From an uncultured Bacilli bacterium (GTDB lineage: Bacteria > Bacillota_I > Bacilli_A > RF39 > UBA660), in NCBI GenBank assembly GCA_934120635.1, contig CAKOUR010000010.1:1-64000 (forward strand): a DNA stretch of 64,000 nt, read 5' to 3'. The position numbers and the translations under genes are program-made. The notes under the pieces are model-generated. The model worked only from the letters and a program-made list of their open reading frames with translations. It did no database searches and was not told where the DNA came from. Below are positions 26,090-34,748 of the stretch, piece by piece (position 1 is the first letter of the stretch; each line of letters starts with the position of its first letter).

Positions 26090-27556
26090 CTACTTGATTA
26101 CATAAGGATCATTATATGTACCAGAACCCTTAACAACTATAACAGAAGATCTAAGCTTTATAATAGGACGAACACCATATAAATTTTCTGACGTATTATA
26201 ATCAACTATTCTTCGATTAGAATTCCAAAAAAATGCTCCAGATAAAGAAGAACGATAAAAAGAAAACCAATACAAACCATTATTATTAATAAGAGAATAA
26301 CTATCATAAAAACCACTAGTTTTAGAAACAGCTACATCTATACTATCACCCGTTATATTTTTAAAATCATTTTCATTTATATTCCAACTACTACCATTAT
26401 TACAAACATGATTATATGCATAAACAGAATTACAATACTTCAAAGATATTTTATTTAAATTATCAACATGTCTAGACTCATTAACTATAGTTTCAAAATT
26501 TTCACAATTAGTACCAGAAGTACCATTTGAATTTGTACATACACATTCAGGAGAACCAGCACTAACTAAATAAGCACTACCATCTTTAATATAAGCAACT
26601 CTCCAACCATTTGAAGTAAAACCTTGATTATCACTTCCACAATAACCCATATCATCATCACTTACATAATTAGCATTTTGTCCATCACATGATTTTCCCA
26701 AACATCCATTATTTCCCTTATACTTAACGTAACTTCCAGGTTCAACTGTATTTAACAACCTATTACTAGTAACACTACTAAATATTAAACTACAACTATC
26801 ACCTATTCTACTTCCCTTTTCATAAGTAATAATTTTATTATATCCATCCCAACTTAAAGTACTTCCTTTCAAACAAGAAGAAGTCATAGAATAATATCCA
26901 TCAATCGGAATAGTTTTACTCTTTTTTCCATCAATAGTAATAGACGAAATCTGAATATCAGCATCGCTGTAATCATTTACTTTATCATTTATCTTTAATC
27001 TAGACATAACCTCCGTTTTAATCTTAGCACTAAAATTTAAATTCATTAAACTAGATTGATCTTTACCATTATCTAAAATATAAACACGAACCTCAAAATT
27101 ATTATCTATATCATTATCAATTTTAACAGTTTTAAGAAGTTTTTCTTTATTATTACTTGATGCTAACTGCTCTCCAGTAACAACTGAAACCATATTTCCT
27201 TGATAATAAAGTTCTACCTTAAAATCACTTATTTTAAGTAACTCATCAATAATAATATCAGTTAAAGAAACATTTAATAATATTTCATTATCTTCATGAT
27301 TGTTCTTTGCTCTAACAATAAATTGATACTTATCAGAATAGTTATCAATATCAGCACTAGAAATAGGAACTGCAATAGTATCATTAATAAAATCTCCCTT
27401 AATAAAACTAATATTTACATCTCTATTACTAGTAACAGTATCAAAAGTTGTCGCACCAGTACTAAAAGAATACCAAGCATAACTAGTAGCAAGCATTAAG
27501 CTAAACATAACACCTATAACAATTATTATTACAAATAATAATTTCTTATATCTCAC
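26090..27556 (-). CDS. Secreted protein with TasA-like N-terminus and shared Cys-rich domain
   Basis: A 488-residue paralog of its neighbour over the Cys-rich half (GSYVKYKGNNGC, GWRVAYIKDGS, AGSPECVC, GVRPIIKL, SGTYNDPYVI), which ends it. Its N-terminus is of the SipW/TasA kind: a span then ATSYAWYSF, followed by a beta-rich part. The start is GTG, 9 bases after GAGGTGATG. It leads a three-gene unit with its own promoter. Likely cell-surface or matrix protein. Confidence 0.65.
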   Translation of the reverse strand: MRYKKLLFVIIIVIGVMFSLMLATSYAWYSFSTGATTFDTVTSNRDVNISFIKGDFINDTIAVPISSADIDNYSDKYQFIVRAKNNHEDNEILLNVSLTDIIIDELLKISDFKVELYYQGNMVSVVTGEQLASSNNKEKLLKTVKIDNDIDNNFEVRVYILDNGKDQSSLMNLNFSAKIKTEVMSRLKINDKVNDYSDADIQISSITIDGKKSKTIPIDGYYSMTSSCLKGSTLSWDGYNKIITYEKGSRIGDSCSLIFSSVTSNRLLNTVEPGSYVKYKGNNGCLGKSCDGQNANYVSDDDMGYCGSDNQGFTSNGWRVAYIKDGSAYLVSAGSPECVCTNSNGTSGTNCENFETIVNESRHVDNLNKISLKYCNSVYAYNHVCNNGSSWNINENDFKNITGDSIDVAVSKTSGFYDSYSLINNNGLYWFSFYRSSLSGAFFWNSNRRIVDYNTSENLYGVRPIIKLRSSVIVVKGSGTYNDPYVIK

Positions 27557-27592
27557 TAGCCATCACCTCATATCTTATATTCCTATACTAAA

Positions 27593-27621
27593 ATTCTATC
27601 ATAATACAAAAAAATATTCAA
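27593..27621 (-). promoter_or_regulatory. Promoter of the secreted-protein operon
   Basis: Minus strand TTGAAT (27621-27616), 17-base spacer, TAGAAT (27598-27593) with extended TGA, about 37 bases before the GTG start of the TasA-like gene. Confidence 0.7.
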
Positions 27622-27679
27622 CCTTTTACAGTCAAATATTTTCTTACTTATCTATCAATAATTTATAAGTTGTAAACTA

Positions 27680-28567
27680 CTATTTATGATTATTTTTTCT
27701 AACATCATCTAATAAATTCTCATTAAATTTTTTATTTCTTATCATTTCTATTTCTTCCTTATATGGAGGATATTCTTTATCAATATAAGGTGTTTCTAAT
27801 ATCTTAGGAATACCATCTAACCTAGAATGATAAATAACATTCATTAAGTTATCAAAACCAATCTCTCCAAAGCCAATATTCTCATGCCTATCTTTATGGC
27901 TTCCTCTTATATTCTTACTATCATTTACATGAATAACTTTTAAATAATCAAGACCAATAACTTGATCAAACTCTTCCAACACATGATCAAAATTATTTAA
28001 ATCATACCCCGCATCATGAATATGGCAAGTATCTAAACATACACCTATTCTATCTTTATATTTAATATGATCAATAATAAATTTCAATTCTTCAAAATTC
28101 CTACCAACCTCTGTACCCTTACCCGCCATTGTCTCTAAACAAATCGTTACTTTATATTGATTTCCAAGTATAATATTAAGCCCTTTAATAATGTTACTAA
28201 TCGCATGATTTCTCTCTAAACCAACACTAGAACCAGGATGTAAAACTAATTTAGTCATCCCCAATTCTTCACATCTTTCCATCTCATTTTTTAAAAAACT
28301 AACACTAAAATCAAATTTTTCATCATTACATAAATTAACAATATAAGGAGCATGCACTATAATATTTTCTAATTTCATTCCATTTTCTTTCATTAACTGA
28401 TAAGCCTGATAAGTAAGTCCATCATGAATAATACCTCTTCTAGTATTTTGAGGAGCTCCTGTATAAAACATAAAAGTATTTTCTCCATACTTTAAAGCTT
28501 CTTTAACACTACCAAGCAACTGTGTATCACTCTTATAAGATACATGACTACCAATAATTAATTCCAT
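27680..28567 (-). CDS. nfo: Endonuclease IV (apurinic/apyrimidinic endonuclease)
   Basis: About 295 residues of an AP-endonuclease TIM barrel with three zinc ions. Family blocks are visible: IGSHVSYK at the start, FMFYTGAPQ, IVHAPYIVNLC, VLHPGS, CLETMAGKG, GVCLDTCHIHDAGYD, HVNDSKN, HENIGFGEIG and ILETPY. It cleaves DNA 5' of abasic sites in base-excision repair. The Met at 28567 follows GGAGG by 8 bases; an in-frame TTG upstream overlaps that site. Confidence 0.95.
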   Translation of the reverse strand: MELIIGSHVSYKSDTQLLGSVKEALKYGENTFMFYTGAPQNTRRGIIHDGLTYQAYQLMKENGMKLENIIVHAPYIVNLCNDEKFDFSVSFLKNEMERCEELGMTKLVLHPGSSVGLERNHAISNIIKGLNIILGNQYKVTICLETMAGKGTEVGRNFEELKFIIDHIKYKDRIGVCLDTCHIHDAGYDLNNFDHVLEEFDQVIGLDYLKVIHVNDSKNIRGSHKDRHENIGFGEIGFDNLMNVIYHSRLDGIPKILETPYIDKEYPPYKEEIEMIRNKKFNENLLDDVRKNNHK

Positions 28568-28622
28568 ATCTAATTCCTCCAAACTTATTTATATTATAAG
28601 TGATATTTTTTATTTTTAAAAG

Positions 28623-28663
28623 AAAAAAATACTTAAACAGATATTTCTATCCATTAAAGTATT
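28623..28663 (-). terminator. Terminator after the prepilin gene
   Basis: Minus-strand stem AATACTTTAA / TTAAGTATT (one bulge) with a ~17-base loop and a T run. It ends the prepilin transcript before nfo, and again uses the AATACTTA stem. Confidence 0.6.
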
Positions 28664-28700
28664 AGCAAAAGAAAAAGATTTATTAAATAAATAACAAATC

Positions 28701-29327
28701 TTAATCTCCAATTTGTTCTCCAGTTTTAGAAGCCCTACTATAAGCAAAATTTGCATTAGCATCTCCATTTTTAGCTACATAATACTTACCTTGATTATTA
28801 GCTGATAAAAAGATTTCATAAGCCCCTAAACGATTATTATATCTAACAGCAGAACAATTTGCTCTAGTAGCTGATCCCTTAGTTGGCACCACGGATTTTT
28901 TAGCATCAGTAGATATAATAATATCTCCACTAGTACCATCTGCAGCACCATTTAGAGACAAAGCTTTTAAAACACTAATTGTAGAACCTGCATTTTTGAT
29001 TGTTAAAGCATCATTTAAACAAATCCAATTACCACCACCATTAGTCACTACTTGTTTATAGAACTCTGAATCAGTTCCAATATGCATAGTAGAAGTATCA
29101 GTAATCAATGCATCTTCTGAAGTCCAAGTGTTTAATGTATTCGCCGCATTTTGAGCAGCTGAAAGTAAAGAACTAACTCTTGATTGATTAATAGAATTAA
29201 GAACACTTGTAGCACTTATTCCCATAACAATAGCAAGGATTACAATAACAGCAAGTAATTCAATTAAAGTAAATCCTTTATTATCTAATTTCTTTCTATT
29301 CTTTCTTATCATTTTTAATATTTTCAT
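28701..29327 (-). CDS. Type IV prepilin-like protein, orphan
   Basis: A 208-residue prepilin. An 18-residue basic leader ends in KG, followed by FTLIELLAVIVILAI: the prepilin peptidase cleavage site (G|F) with Glu5 and the hydrophobic N-helix. The pilin body is Ala/Gly/Ser/Thr-rich and holds two cysteines (WICLND and ANCSAV) that could pair. No pilus ATPase, platform protein or peptidase lies in the window. The Met at 29327 follows AAGGAGG; earlier in-frame codons are ignored. The gene has its own strong promoter. Confidence 0.85.
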   Translation of the reverse strand: MKILKMIRKNRKKLDNKGFTLIELLAVIVILAIVMGISATSVLNSINQSRVSSLLSAAQNAANTLNTWTSEDALITDTSTMHIGTDSEFYKQVVTNGGGNWICLNDALTIKNAGSTISVLKALSLNGAADGTSGDIIISTDAKKSVVPTKGSATRANCSAVRYNNRLGAYEIFLSANNQGKYYVAKNGDANANFAYSRASKTGEQIGD

Positions 29328-29354
29328 TTTCTTATCCTCCTTATTGTTAACTAA

Positions 29355-29383
29355 ATTATAATAAAAAAACAATTGATAGTCAA
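29355..29383 (-). promoter_or_regulatory. Prepilin promoter overlapping rsmD-side hairpin
   Basis: Minus strand TTGACT (29383-29378), 17-base spacer, TATAAT (29360-29355). The -35 box is inside the terminator hairpin of the upstream rsmD gene. Confidence 0.85.
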
Positions 29384-29386
29384 TTG
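29363..29386 (-). terminator. rsmD terminator
   Basis: Minus-strand hairpin CAATTGA / TCAATTG with a 3-base loop and seven T, six bases after the rsmD stop. It overlaps the prepilin -35 box. Confidence 0.8.
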
Positions 29387-29392
29387 CTTTTT

Positions 29393-29938
29393 TTAATTTT
29401 TTTGGTAAATTGATATAAATTTATCACCATACTTCTTCTTTTTTAATAAAGTATATCCTTCTACTTTACTAGCGTATTCATAATTATATTCTAAAATAAT
29501 TATCCCTTTATCAGATAATAAATGATTATCTCTAACATTCTCTAATATTTCTAATAAAATATGTTCTTTATAAGGAGGATCAACAAAAATAATATCAAAA
29601 ATATATCCCTTATCTTTAAATATCTCTAAAGCCTTACAATAGTCCATTTCTATAGAAGTACTTTTATCCTCTATCTTAAATTCTTTTATATTCTCACGAA
29701 TCACTTTTATACATTTATGATTATTATCCACAAAAAAACATCTCTTAGCCCCATTACTAATCGCTTCAATCCCTAAATTACCACTACCTGCAAATAAATC
29801 TAGAACACAAGCATCTTGAATATAATTTTGAATACTCCCAAATAAACTCATCTTTACTCTATCCATAGTAGGCCTAGTACCTTCTATATCATATCCCTTT
29901 ATCTTTCTTCCCTTTAAATTACCACTAATTACTCTCAC
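29393..29938 (-). CDS. rsmD: 16S rRNA (guanine966-N2)-methyltransferase RsmD
   Basis: A 181-residue Rossmann-fold methyltransferase. Motifs: RVISGNLKGR at the start, the SAM loop LDLFAGSGNLGIEA, and the catalytic FVDPPY. It modifies G966 in the 30S subunit. The start is GTG at 29938, whose GTGA overlaps the ylbF stop. In Bacillus it follows ylbF-ylbG and precedes coaD; here ylbG and coaD are missing beside it. Confidence 0.93.
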   Translation of the reverse strand: MRVISGNLKGRKIKGYDIEGTRPTMDRVKMSLFGSIQNYIQDACVLDLFAGSGNLGIEAISNGAKRCFFVDNNHKCIKVIRENIKEFKIEDKSTSIEMDYCKALEIFKDKGYIFDIIFVDPPYKEHILLEILENVRDNHLLSDKGIIILEYNYEYASKVEGYTLLKKKKYGDKFISIYQKN

Positions 29939-30234
29939 CTAACACATCTTCTCCCACTATTCGTAAATTTTTTAAAATAACTATTAATTTCCATTACCAA
30001 AAACATCAATTTATCATAATATTTCATATATCCCCTATATTCAGGATATTCATATAATTTCTTCTTTATCTCTAATTGTTCATATTCTATAGAAGTATTA
30101 TTTCCTACTTTTAATAACTCTTGTATTTCTTTATTTTCTAAAACTTGTCTTTTATACTTCCCTAATTCTTTTATCATTTCACTTTCATCCATAGCATCAA
30201 TTAATTCAAAAGTCTTCTCCATTATTTTATGCAT
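29935..30234 (-). CDS. ylbF: YlbF-family protein (short form)
   Basis: A 99-residue helical protein of the YlbF/YmcA family; the recognisable end is YPEYRGYMKYYDKLMFLVMEIN. In Bacillus YlbF joins YmcA and YaaT in a complex that affects RNase Y and Spo0A phosphorylation. Bacillus YlbF is about 149 residues, so the C-terminal extension is absent here apart from a Cys near the end (RRCVR). The order ylbD-ylbE-ylbF-rsmD supports the call. ATG follows AGGAGAGAG. Confidence 0.75.
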   Translation of the reverse strand: MHKIMEKTFELIDAMDESEMIKELGKYKRQVLENKEIQELLKVGNNTSIEYEQLEIKKKLYEYPEYRGYMKYYDKLMFLVMEINSYFKKFTNSGRRCVR

Positions 30235-30270
30235 AATTCTCTCTCCTTTAATAAAAAAATTATACTCTAA

Positions 30271-30492
30271 TTATTTTAAAACATCAAGAAAACTCTGTAT
30301 CATACTAATATTATCAATAGTTCGATTAATCTTATCACTTGTAGTTAACTTGTAACCTATCTTCATTTCTTCTACAAAAGAAGGAAAACTATCTGGATTA
30401 CGATTTAATATTTTATACCAATCAGAATGCTCTCTTAAATATCTTTTTAGATTAATATCATGCTGAATTCTATTATAAATATCATAAGTCAT
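30271..30492 (-). CDS. ylbE: YlbE-like protein
   Basis: A 73-residue helical protein. The N-terminal YDIYNRIQHDINLKRYLREH and the WYKILNRNP segment resemble YlbE of Bacillus, whose role is not known. Its start codon overlaps the ylbD stop (TAATG) by one base and it precedes ylbF, as in Bacillus. No membrane span or metal site. Confidence 0.75.
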   Translation of the reverse strand: MTYDIYNRIQHDINLKRYLREHSDWYKILNRNPDSFPSFVEEMKIGYKLTTSDKINRTIDNISMIQSFLDVLK

Positions 30493-30860
30493 TAATCTTC
30501 AAACCTCTTATATAATGGTCTTGGATTATATTCTTTCTTACTAGATCCTGCCTCCTTAGAAGCAAATAATTCTCCAAATAATCCCAAAGTTTTTTGTAAT
30601 GAACTAATTCCTTCTTGTACTTTATTGACATCAACATTTTTAGCCATTTTCACTAACTCTTCTAAATATCCACCCCTACTATCACTTTTTACAGTACTCT
30701 TATTCTCCTCATTAAGTAACTTCCCCCAAGCATCTTCATCTTCTCCATATAAATCATACATCTCATAAAAATCTTGCCAACTTTTTTTACCATCTCTTAC
30801 ATACTGAATTAAAAATGGATTTTCTTTTACAAAAGCCTTAAATTCTTCTTTTTTATCCAT
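30492..30860 (-). CDS. ylbD: YlbD-like putative coat protein
   Basis: A 122-residue protein, helical, with FKAFVKENPFLIQYVRDGK and SWQDFYEMYDLYGEDEDAW near the N-terminus and PRPLYKRFED at the C-terminus, as in YlbD of Bacilli, a spore-coat-type family. The Met at 30860 is preferred because the upstream GTG is part of the GAGGTG ribosome site. It starts the ylbD-ylbE-ylbF-rsmD unit. Confidence 0.78.
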   Translation of the reverse strand: MDKKEEFKAFVKENPFLIQYVRDGKKSWQDFYEMYDLYGEDEDAWGKLLNEENKSTVKSDSRGGYLEELVKMAKNVDVNKVQEGISSLQKTLGLFGELFASKEAGSSKKEYNPRPLYKRFED

Positions 30861-30891
30861 TTTTATCACCTCTTAGTACTATTATATGCCT

Positions 30892-30929
30892 AAAAAAAGA
30901 GATAAGTTCTAAATCATAAAAACTTATCT
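30892..30929 (-). terminator. Terminator after the pseudouridine synthase gene
   Basis: Minus-strand hairpin AAGATAAGTT / AACTTATCTC with a 12-base loop and seven T, about 65 bases past the synthase stop codon and just before ylbD. Confidence 0.75.
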
Positions 30930-30994
30930 TAATTCAACCATACCATCACGCAATCAAAAACCAACATTTTATATCTAATCACACTTTTGTAATC

Positions 30995-31714
30995 TTACTT
31001 TTTAATCATACTATAAACAACATGAACTTCTTTTGCTGTAAGTCTACGATATTCAGAGGCTTTTAATCCACTTAAATCAAAAATACCAAATCTTTCTCTT
31101 TTTAATTTGATTACTTTTTTACCAACTGCTTCTATCATTTTCTTAACCTGATGATTTCTTCCCTCATGAATAACTAATTCTACAATACAAGTATTCTTTT
31201 TCTTATCAATACTTCTTACCTTAACATGACATTTAGCGGTTTTCCTACCATCTATCATAATACCACTTTTTAGCATCTTTACGTCATAGCCACTTAATAT
31301 TCCCTCAACCTTAGCAATATAAACTTTATCAATCTCATTGGCTGGATGCATAAGACCATTCGCAAATACACCATCATTAGTAAGAAGAAGAACCCCTGTT
31401 GTATCATAATCAAGCCTTCCAACAGGATAAATTCTAGCTGTGGTATTAATCAAATCCACAACTGTCTTTCTTCCCTTATCATCATTTGTCGTCGTTACAA
31501 CACCTCTAGGTTTATACAATAAATAATACTCATAATTATGATCTTTCTTTATCGATAATCCATCAACCTCAATCTCATCATCATGACTAACTTTCGTTCC
31601 AAGTTCACGAATAACACTACCATTAACGAAAACTTTTCCTTCTAATATTAACTCTTCAGCCTTTCTTCTAGAACAATATCCAGAATTAGCAATCACTTTC
31701 TGTAATCTTTCCAT
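30995..31714 (-). CDS. RluB/RsuA-family rRNA pseudouridine synthase
   Basis: About 239 residues. An S4 RNA-binding domain (ERLQKVIANSGYCSRRKAEELI...) is followed by the catalytic domain with GRLDYDTTGVLLLTND, whose Asp is the catalytic residue, and a C-terminal GRNHQVKKM motif. RluB-type (23S U2605) is most likely in this group. The Met at 31714 is chosen; the GTG upstream is part of the GAGGGATAG ribosome site. Confidence 0.92.
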   Translation of the reverse strand: MERLQKVIANSGYCSRRKAEELILEGKVFVNGSVIRELGTKVSHDDEIEVDGLSIKKDHNYEYYLLYKPRGVVTTTNDDKGRKTVVDLINTTARIYPVGRLDYDTTGVLLLTNDGVFANGLMHPANEIDKVYIAKVEGILSGYDVKMLKSGIMIDGRKTAKCHVKVRSIDKKKNTCIVELVIHEGRNHQVKKMIEAVGKKVIKLKRERFGIFDLSGLKASEYRRLTAKEVHVVYSMIKK

Positions 31715-31797
31715 ACTATCCCTCACTTACCAAACTATCATACCATCTTTTGAATTTTTTGAAAATAAAATTACACTTTTTTTAAAGATAAAGCAAA

Positions 31798-32682
31798 TCA
31801 TATCACTCTAAACTGATTAAAATCAGGAATAAAACTTTCCTTACAACTTTCTCCTTCTTGAATAAAAGCTTTTCTTATCCCCAAATCATAAGCATAATTA
31901 ATCAACTCATCATACTCATCTTCACGAACTACTCTATTAAGTTCTTCATATTTACATTCCCTAACAGGAGTATACTGATTCATAATACTAAAAATAATCT
32001 TATCTTGGTATTTTAAATATAAGTATTTTATTACCCTCTTACTATCATCTAAATGACCAGGAAGAAGCAAATGCCTAACAATAACACCCCTTTTCATTAT
32101 CCCATCATCATCAATAACAATATCTCCCACTTGTCGAACCATCTCTTCAAGTGCCTTATCAGCAATCTCAAAATAATCCTTACAATGAGAAAACTTCCAT
32201 GATAACTCATTAGAATAATATTTAAAATCAGGTAAATAAATATCCACATACCCCTCTAACTTTTTGATTGTCTCTAGCTTCTCATATCCACTACTATTAT
32301 AAACAACAGGTATCTTTAATCCCTTCTCCTTAGCAAGATCTAATCCCTTTATAATCTTATCTACCCAAATCGTAGGCGTAACCAAATTAATATTTAATGC
32401 TCCATTCTTTTCTAAATCAAGACAAATATCACAAAATTCCTCTACCGTAACAACTCTTCCCTTATGATATTCACTAATTTCATAATTCTGACAAAATAAA
32501 CATCTTAAATTACAATACGAAAAAAAGATTGTCCCACTACCAACTTCCCCACTAATCACAGGTTCTTCCCACTTATGCAGCGAATACCTTGCAATCACCA
32601 TCTCACCAGGTGCCATGCAAAAACCAATCTCACCACAATCTCTATCTACATTACAACACCTAGGGCATAAATTACATTTCAT
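31798..32682 (-). CDS. PflX-like radical SAM protein
   Basis: A 294-residue protein like the uncharacterised PflX/COG1313 group (pyruvate formate-lyase-activase relatives). The radical SAM motif is CNLRCLFC, preceded by a Cys-rich start (CNLCPRCC and CGEIGFC) that could bind a second iron-sulfur cluster, and followed by TPTIW and NSSGYEKLE. Substrate not known. The Met at 32682 follows AGGAAGTG; a longer in-frame version has no ribosome site. Confidence 0.85.
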   Translation of the reverse strand: MKCNLCPRCCNVDRDCGEIGFCMAPGEMVIARYSLHKWEEPVISGEVGSGTIFFSYCNLRCLFCQNYEISEYHKGRVVTVEEFCDICLDLEKNGALNINLVTPTIWVDKIIKGLDLAKEKGLKIPVVYNSSGYEKLETIKKLEGYVDIYLPDFKYYSNELSWKFSHCKDYFEIADKALEEMVRQVGDIVIDDDGIMKRGVIVRHLLLPGHLDDSKRVIKYLYLKYQDKIIFSIMNQYTPVRECKYEELNRVVREDEYDELINYAYDLGIRKAFIQEGESCKESFIPDFNQFRVI

Positions 32683-32704
32683 TATATCACTTCCTAAAAA
32701 TACT

Positions 32705-32741
32705 GAAAAAGAAAAAGTCTCCAATCAGAAACTTTTCTTTA
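32705..32741 (-). terminator. truA terminator
   Basis: Minus-strand hairpin AAGAAAAGTTTC / GAGACTTTTTCTT with T-rich tail; the first strand overlaps the stop codon of truA. Confidence 0.65.
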
Positions 32742-33479
32742 ATAAAATACATTTCTTAAATATAATCCTTCTGGATTAGCCGTCTTACCAGCTTGCGTTC
32801 TATCTTCACTCTTTAAAATATCAATAATCTCTTCACTACGTCTTTTTCCTTCACCAATTTCAATTAAAGTACCAACCATATTTCTAACCATATATCTTAA
32901 AAATCCTGTACCAATAAAAACTAAAGTAATCTTATTAACATCTTTTAAATCACGAAGTAAATTTGTCTGAGATAAAGTTCTAACATAATCATCTTTTTCT
33001 TCATCAACCTTTGTAAAAGCCCTAAAGTTATGTGTCCCTTCCAAATACTTCATAGCCCGTTGCATCTCAACAACATCTAACTTCTTATTATGTTGATAAA
33101 CATATTTTCTCTCTAAAGGATTATATTCTCCCATATTAATCTGATAAATATATTCTTTTCCCGTTGCATCAAACCTAGCATGAAAATTATCGGAAACCTC
33201 TTCAATATGCTTAATATAAATATCTTCTGGTAACATTGAATTCATACTATGAAGCAGTTTCTCAATATCCATTTTCTCTTCAAAATCAAAATGCGCTTTC
33301 TGATTTAACGCATGAACACCAGCATCTGTCCTACCCGTAGCTGTTATCTTAACCGCCTTATCCCCATTAATCTTTTTTAAAACACTTTCAATCTCTCCTT
33401 GAACAGTTCTTCCTTTAGGTTGTTTCTGATAACCACGAAAATCACTGCCATCATAAGAAAATGTCATAAAATATCTCAT
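32739..33479 (-). CDS. truA: tRNA pseudouridine(38-40) synthase TruA
   Basis: A 246-residue pseudouridine synthase acting on the anticodon stem of tRNAs. The catalytic motif TGRTDAGVHA (Asp52), the start SYDGSDFRGYQKQP, and the end FLRYMVRNMVGTL are all present. ATG after GAGGTAG. Normally beside energy-coupling transporter genes in Bacillus; here it is beside the radical SAM gene. Confidence 0.95.
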   Translation of the reverse strand: MRYFMTFSYDGSDFRGYQKQPKGRTVQGEIESVLKKINGDKAVKITATGRTDAGVHALNQKAHFDFEEKMDIEKLLHSMNSMLPEDIYIKHIEEVSDNFHARFDATGKEYIYQINMGEYNPLERKYVYQHNKKLDVVEMQRAMKYLEGTHNFRAFTKVDEEKDDYVRTLSQTNLLRDLKDVNKITLVFIGTGFLRYMVRNMVGTLIEIGEGKRRSEEIIDILKSEDRTQAGKTANPEGLYLRNVFY

Positions 33480-33701
33480 CTTTACTACCTCACTTTAATA
33501 ATATAATCCCTTTTATTACAAAGACTATTTTATCAAATCATACGCACATTTTCAATCATTTAGAACAATATTCTCAAAAGTTTACAATAAAAATACTAAT
33601 CTTTTTTGATAACTTTAAATAAAGAAAACACTTTTTAAATATTTTTCCAAATAGAAAAAAATTACTTTAATATATTTAAAATAGCATATCTATAGAGATA
33701 A

Positions 33702-34003
33702 AAAATATCATTCTCTAAAACCATAGTTTTCTCCAACAAACGTATTCAAAAAATATTTACCAAACAAAACAGTTGGATCTGTATTGCTTCTATCTTAATT
33801 GGCCTTCCTACCGGTTACTATTTAACCTCTTATCTATTCAAAGCTTGCTTAGACGAAAACTATAATTTTGGTGTCCATATTGAACTTTGGACTTATCTTG
33901 CCGCTGCTTTAGGTACCTATCTTGTTTCTTTCATCGTATCTCATTATCTTTCTAAAAAATAAATACAATCGACACGGTTAGTAATCTAAAAGCAAATGAA
34001 TAA
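33702..34003 (+). pseudogene. Decayed C-terminal fragment of an FtsX-type ABC permease
   Basis: An open stretch without start codon reads as the permease C-terminus: SNKRIQKIFTKQN, a span ICIASILIGLPTGYYL, HIELWTYLAAALGTYLVS. It then hits TAA at 33960. If one base is added to the A run at 33954-33959, the frame continues SKKINTIDTVSNLKANE to a stop at 34001, the conserved end of Bacilli FtsX-like permeases. So it has lost its 5' part and has a one-base frameshift. It is on the strand opposite to its left neighbours, followed by an intact terminator. Confidence 0.75.
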
Positions 34004-34009
34004 AGAAAA

Positions 34010-34039
34010 AGAATTCTAATTATTTAGAGTTCTTTTTTT
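34010..34039 (+). terminator. Terminator of the lost permease gene
   Basis: Hairpin AGAATTCTAA / TTAGAGTTCT (one G-U) with a 4-base loop and a run of T, seven bases after the remnant's stop codon. Confidence 0.8.
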
Positions 34040-34122
34040 ACTTAAAATACTTATCTCTTACCTTCCCTCATATATATTTACAAATTAAAATGTAAATAAA
34101 ATAAAAAGAAATAAATAATTAA

Positions 34123-34151
34123 AAGACAAAGAATACACTTTATGATAAAAT
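34123..34151 (+). promoter_or_regulatory. Promoter of the 190-aa membrane protein gene
   Basis: AAGACA (34123-34128), 17-base spacer, TAAAAT (34146-34151) with extended TGA, about 16 bases before the first candidate ATG. Confidence 0.55.
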
Positions 34152-34167
34152 TAGAATAAAGGAAGGA

Positions 34168-34740
34168 ATGAGTAAAATAATGGAGGTACAAATTCATAAA
34201 AAAAATTTAAAGCTATGGCTATTACTTATATTTTTTTGTCCTATTATATTAACTATTGTAATGATTTTACAATGGGATAAAGATAATTCAATATTAATGA
34301 GTATAATTATTGGAGTAATCTGGTTACTTGCAATTATTATTGCTACTAATTCCATAAAAGAAGCAAAAAATAATCCCTACCCATTTTTCTATTTGGTAGA
34401 CTATAATACATTACTAAAATATATGAAAAGTGATGATGAATTTTGCTTTCAACATAATCTTGAAGCTAGTTTTCATTTCTATTTATACAAAAATTCTCAA
34501 AAAATAGAAATACAATCATGGCATTTTACAGATAATAATCAAAAAAATATATATTATTACAACAAAGAAGAATTTAATAATCTAGATGATTTAGTTAACC
34601 AAAGATTAAAAGAGCTTAATTCCCCAATTTTAATAGAATTAATTGATGGAGATAACGTAATGCTTAATCATTATAAAAAAGAACATCCTGAATTAAATAT
34701 TATAGATTATATTGAAAATAAACATTACTTAGACCAATAA
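34168..34740 (+). CDS. Two-span membrane protein, unknown
   Basis: Not recognised. 190 residues: two membrane spans (about 15-34 and 41-60), then a ~125-residue cytoplasmic part rich in Asn, Tyr and Lys. The ATG at 34168 is only a base or two from AAGGAAGG; the second Met (34180) is at 13 bases, so the start is uncertain. It has its own promoter and terminator and stands alone between the permease remnant and the Fic gene. Confidence 0.5.
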   Translation: MSKIMEVQIHKKNLKLWLLLIFFCPIILTIVMILQWDKDNSILMSIIIGVIWLLAIIIATNSIKEAKNNPYPFFYLVDYNTLLKYMKSDDEFCFQHNLEASFHFYLYKNSQKIEIQSWHFTDNNQKNIYYYNKEEFNNLDDLVNQRLKELNSPILIELIDGDNVMLNHYKKEHPELNIIDYIENKHYLDQ

Positions 34741-34748
34741 TTTAAAAG

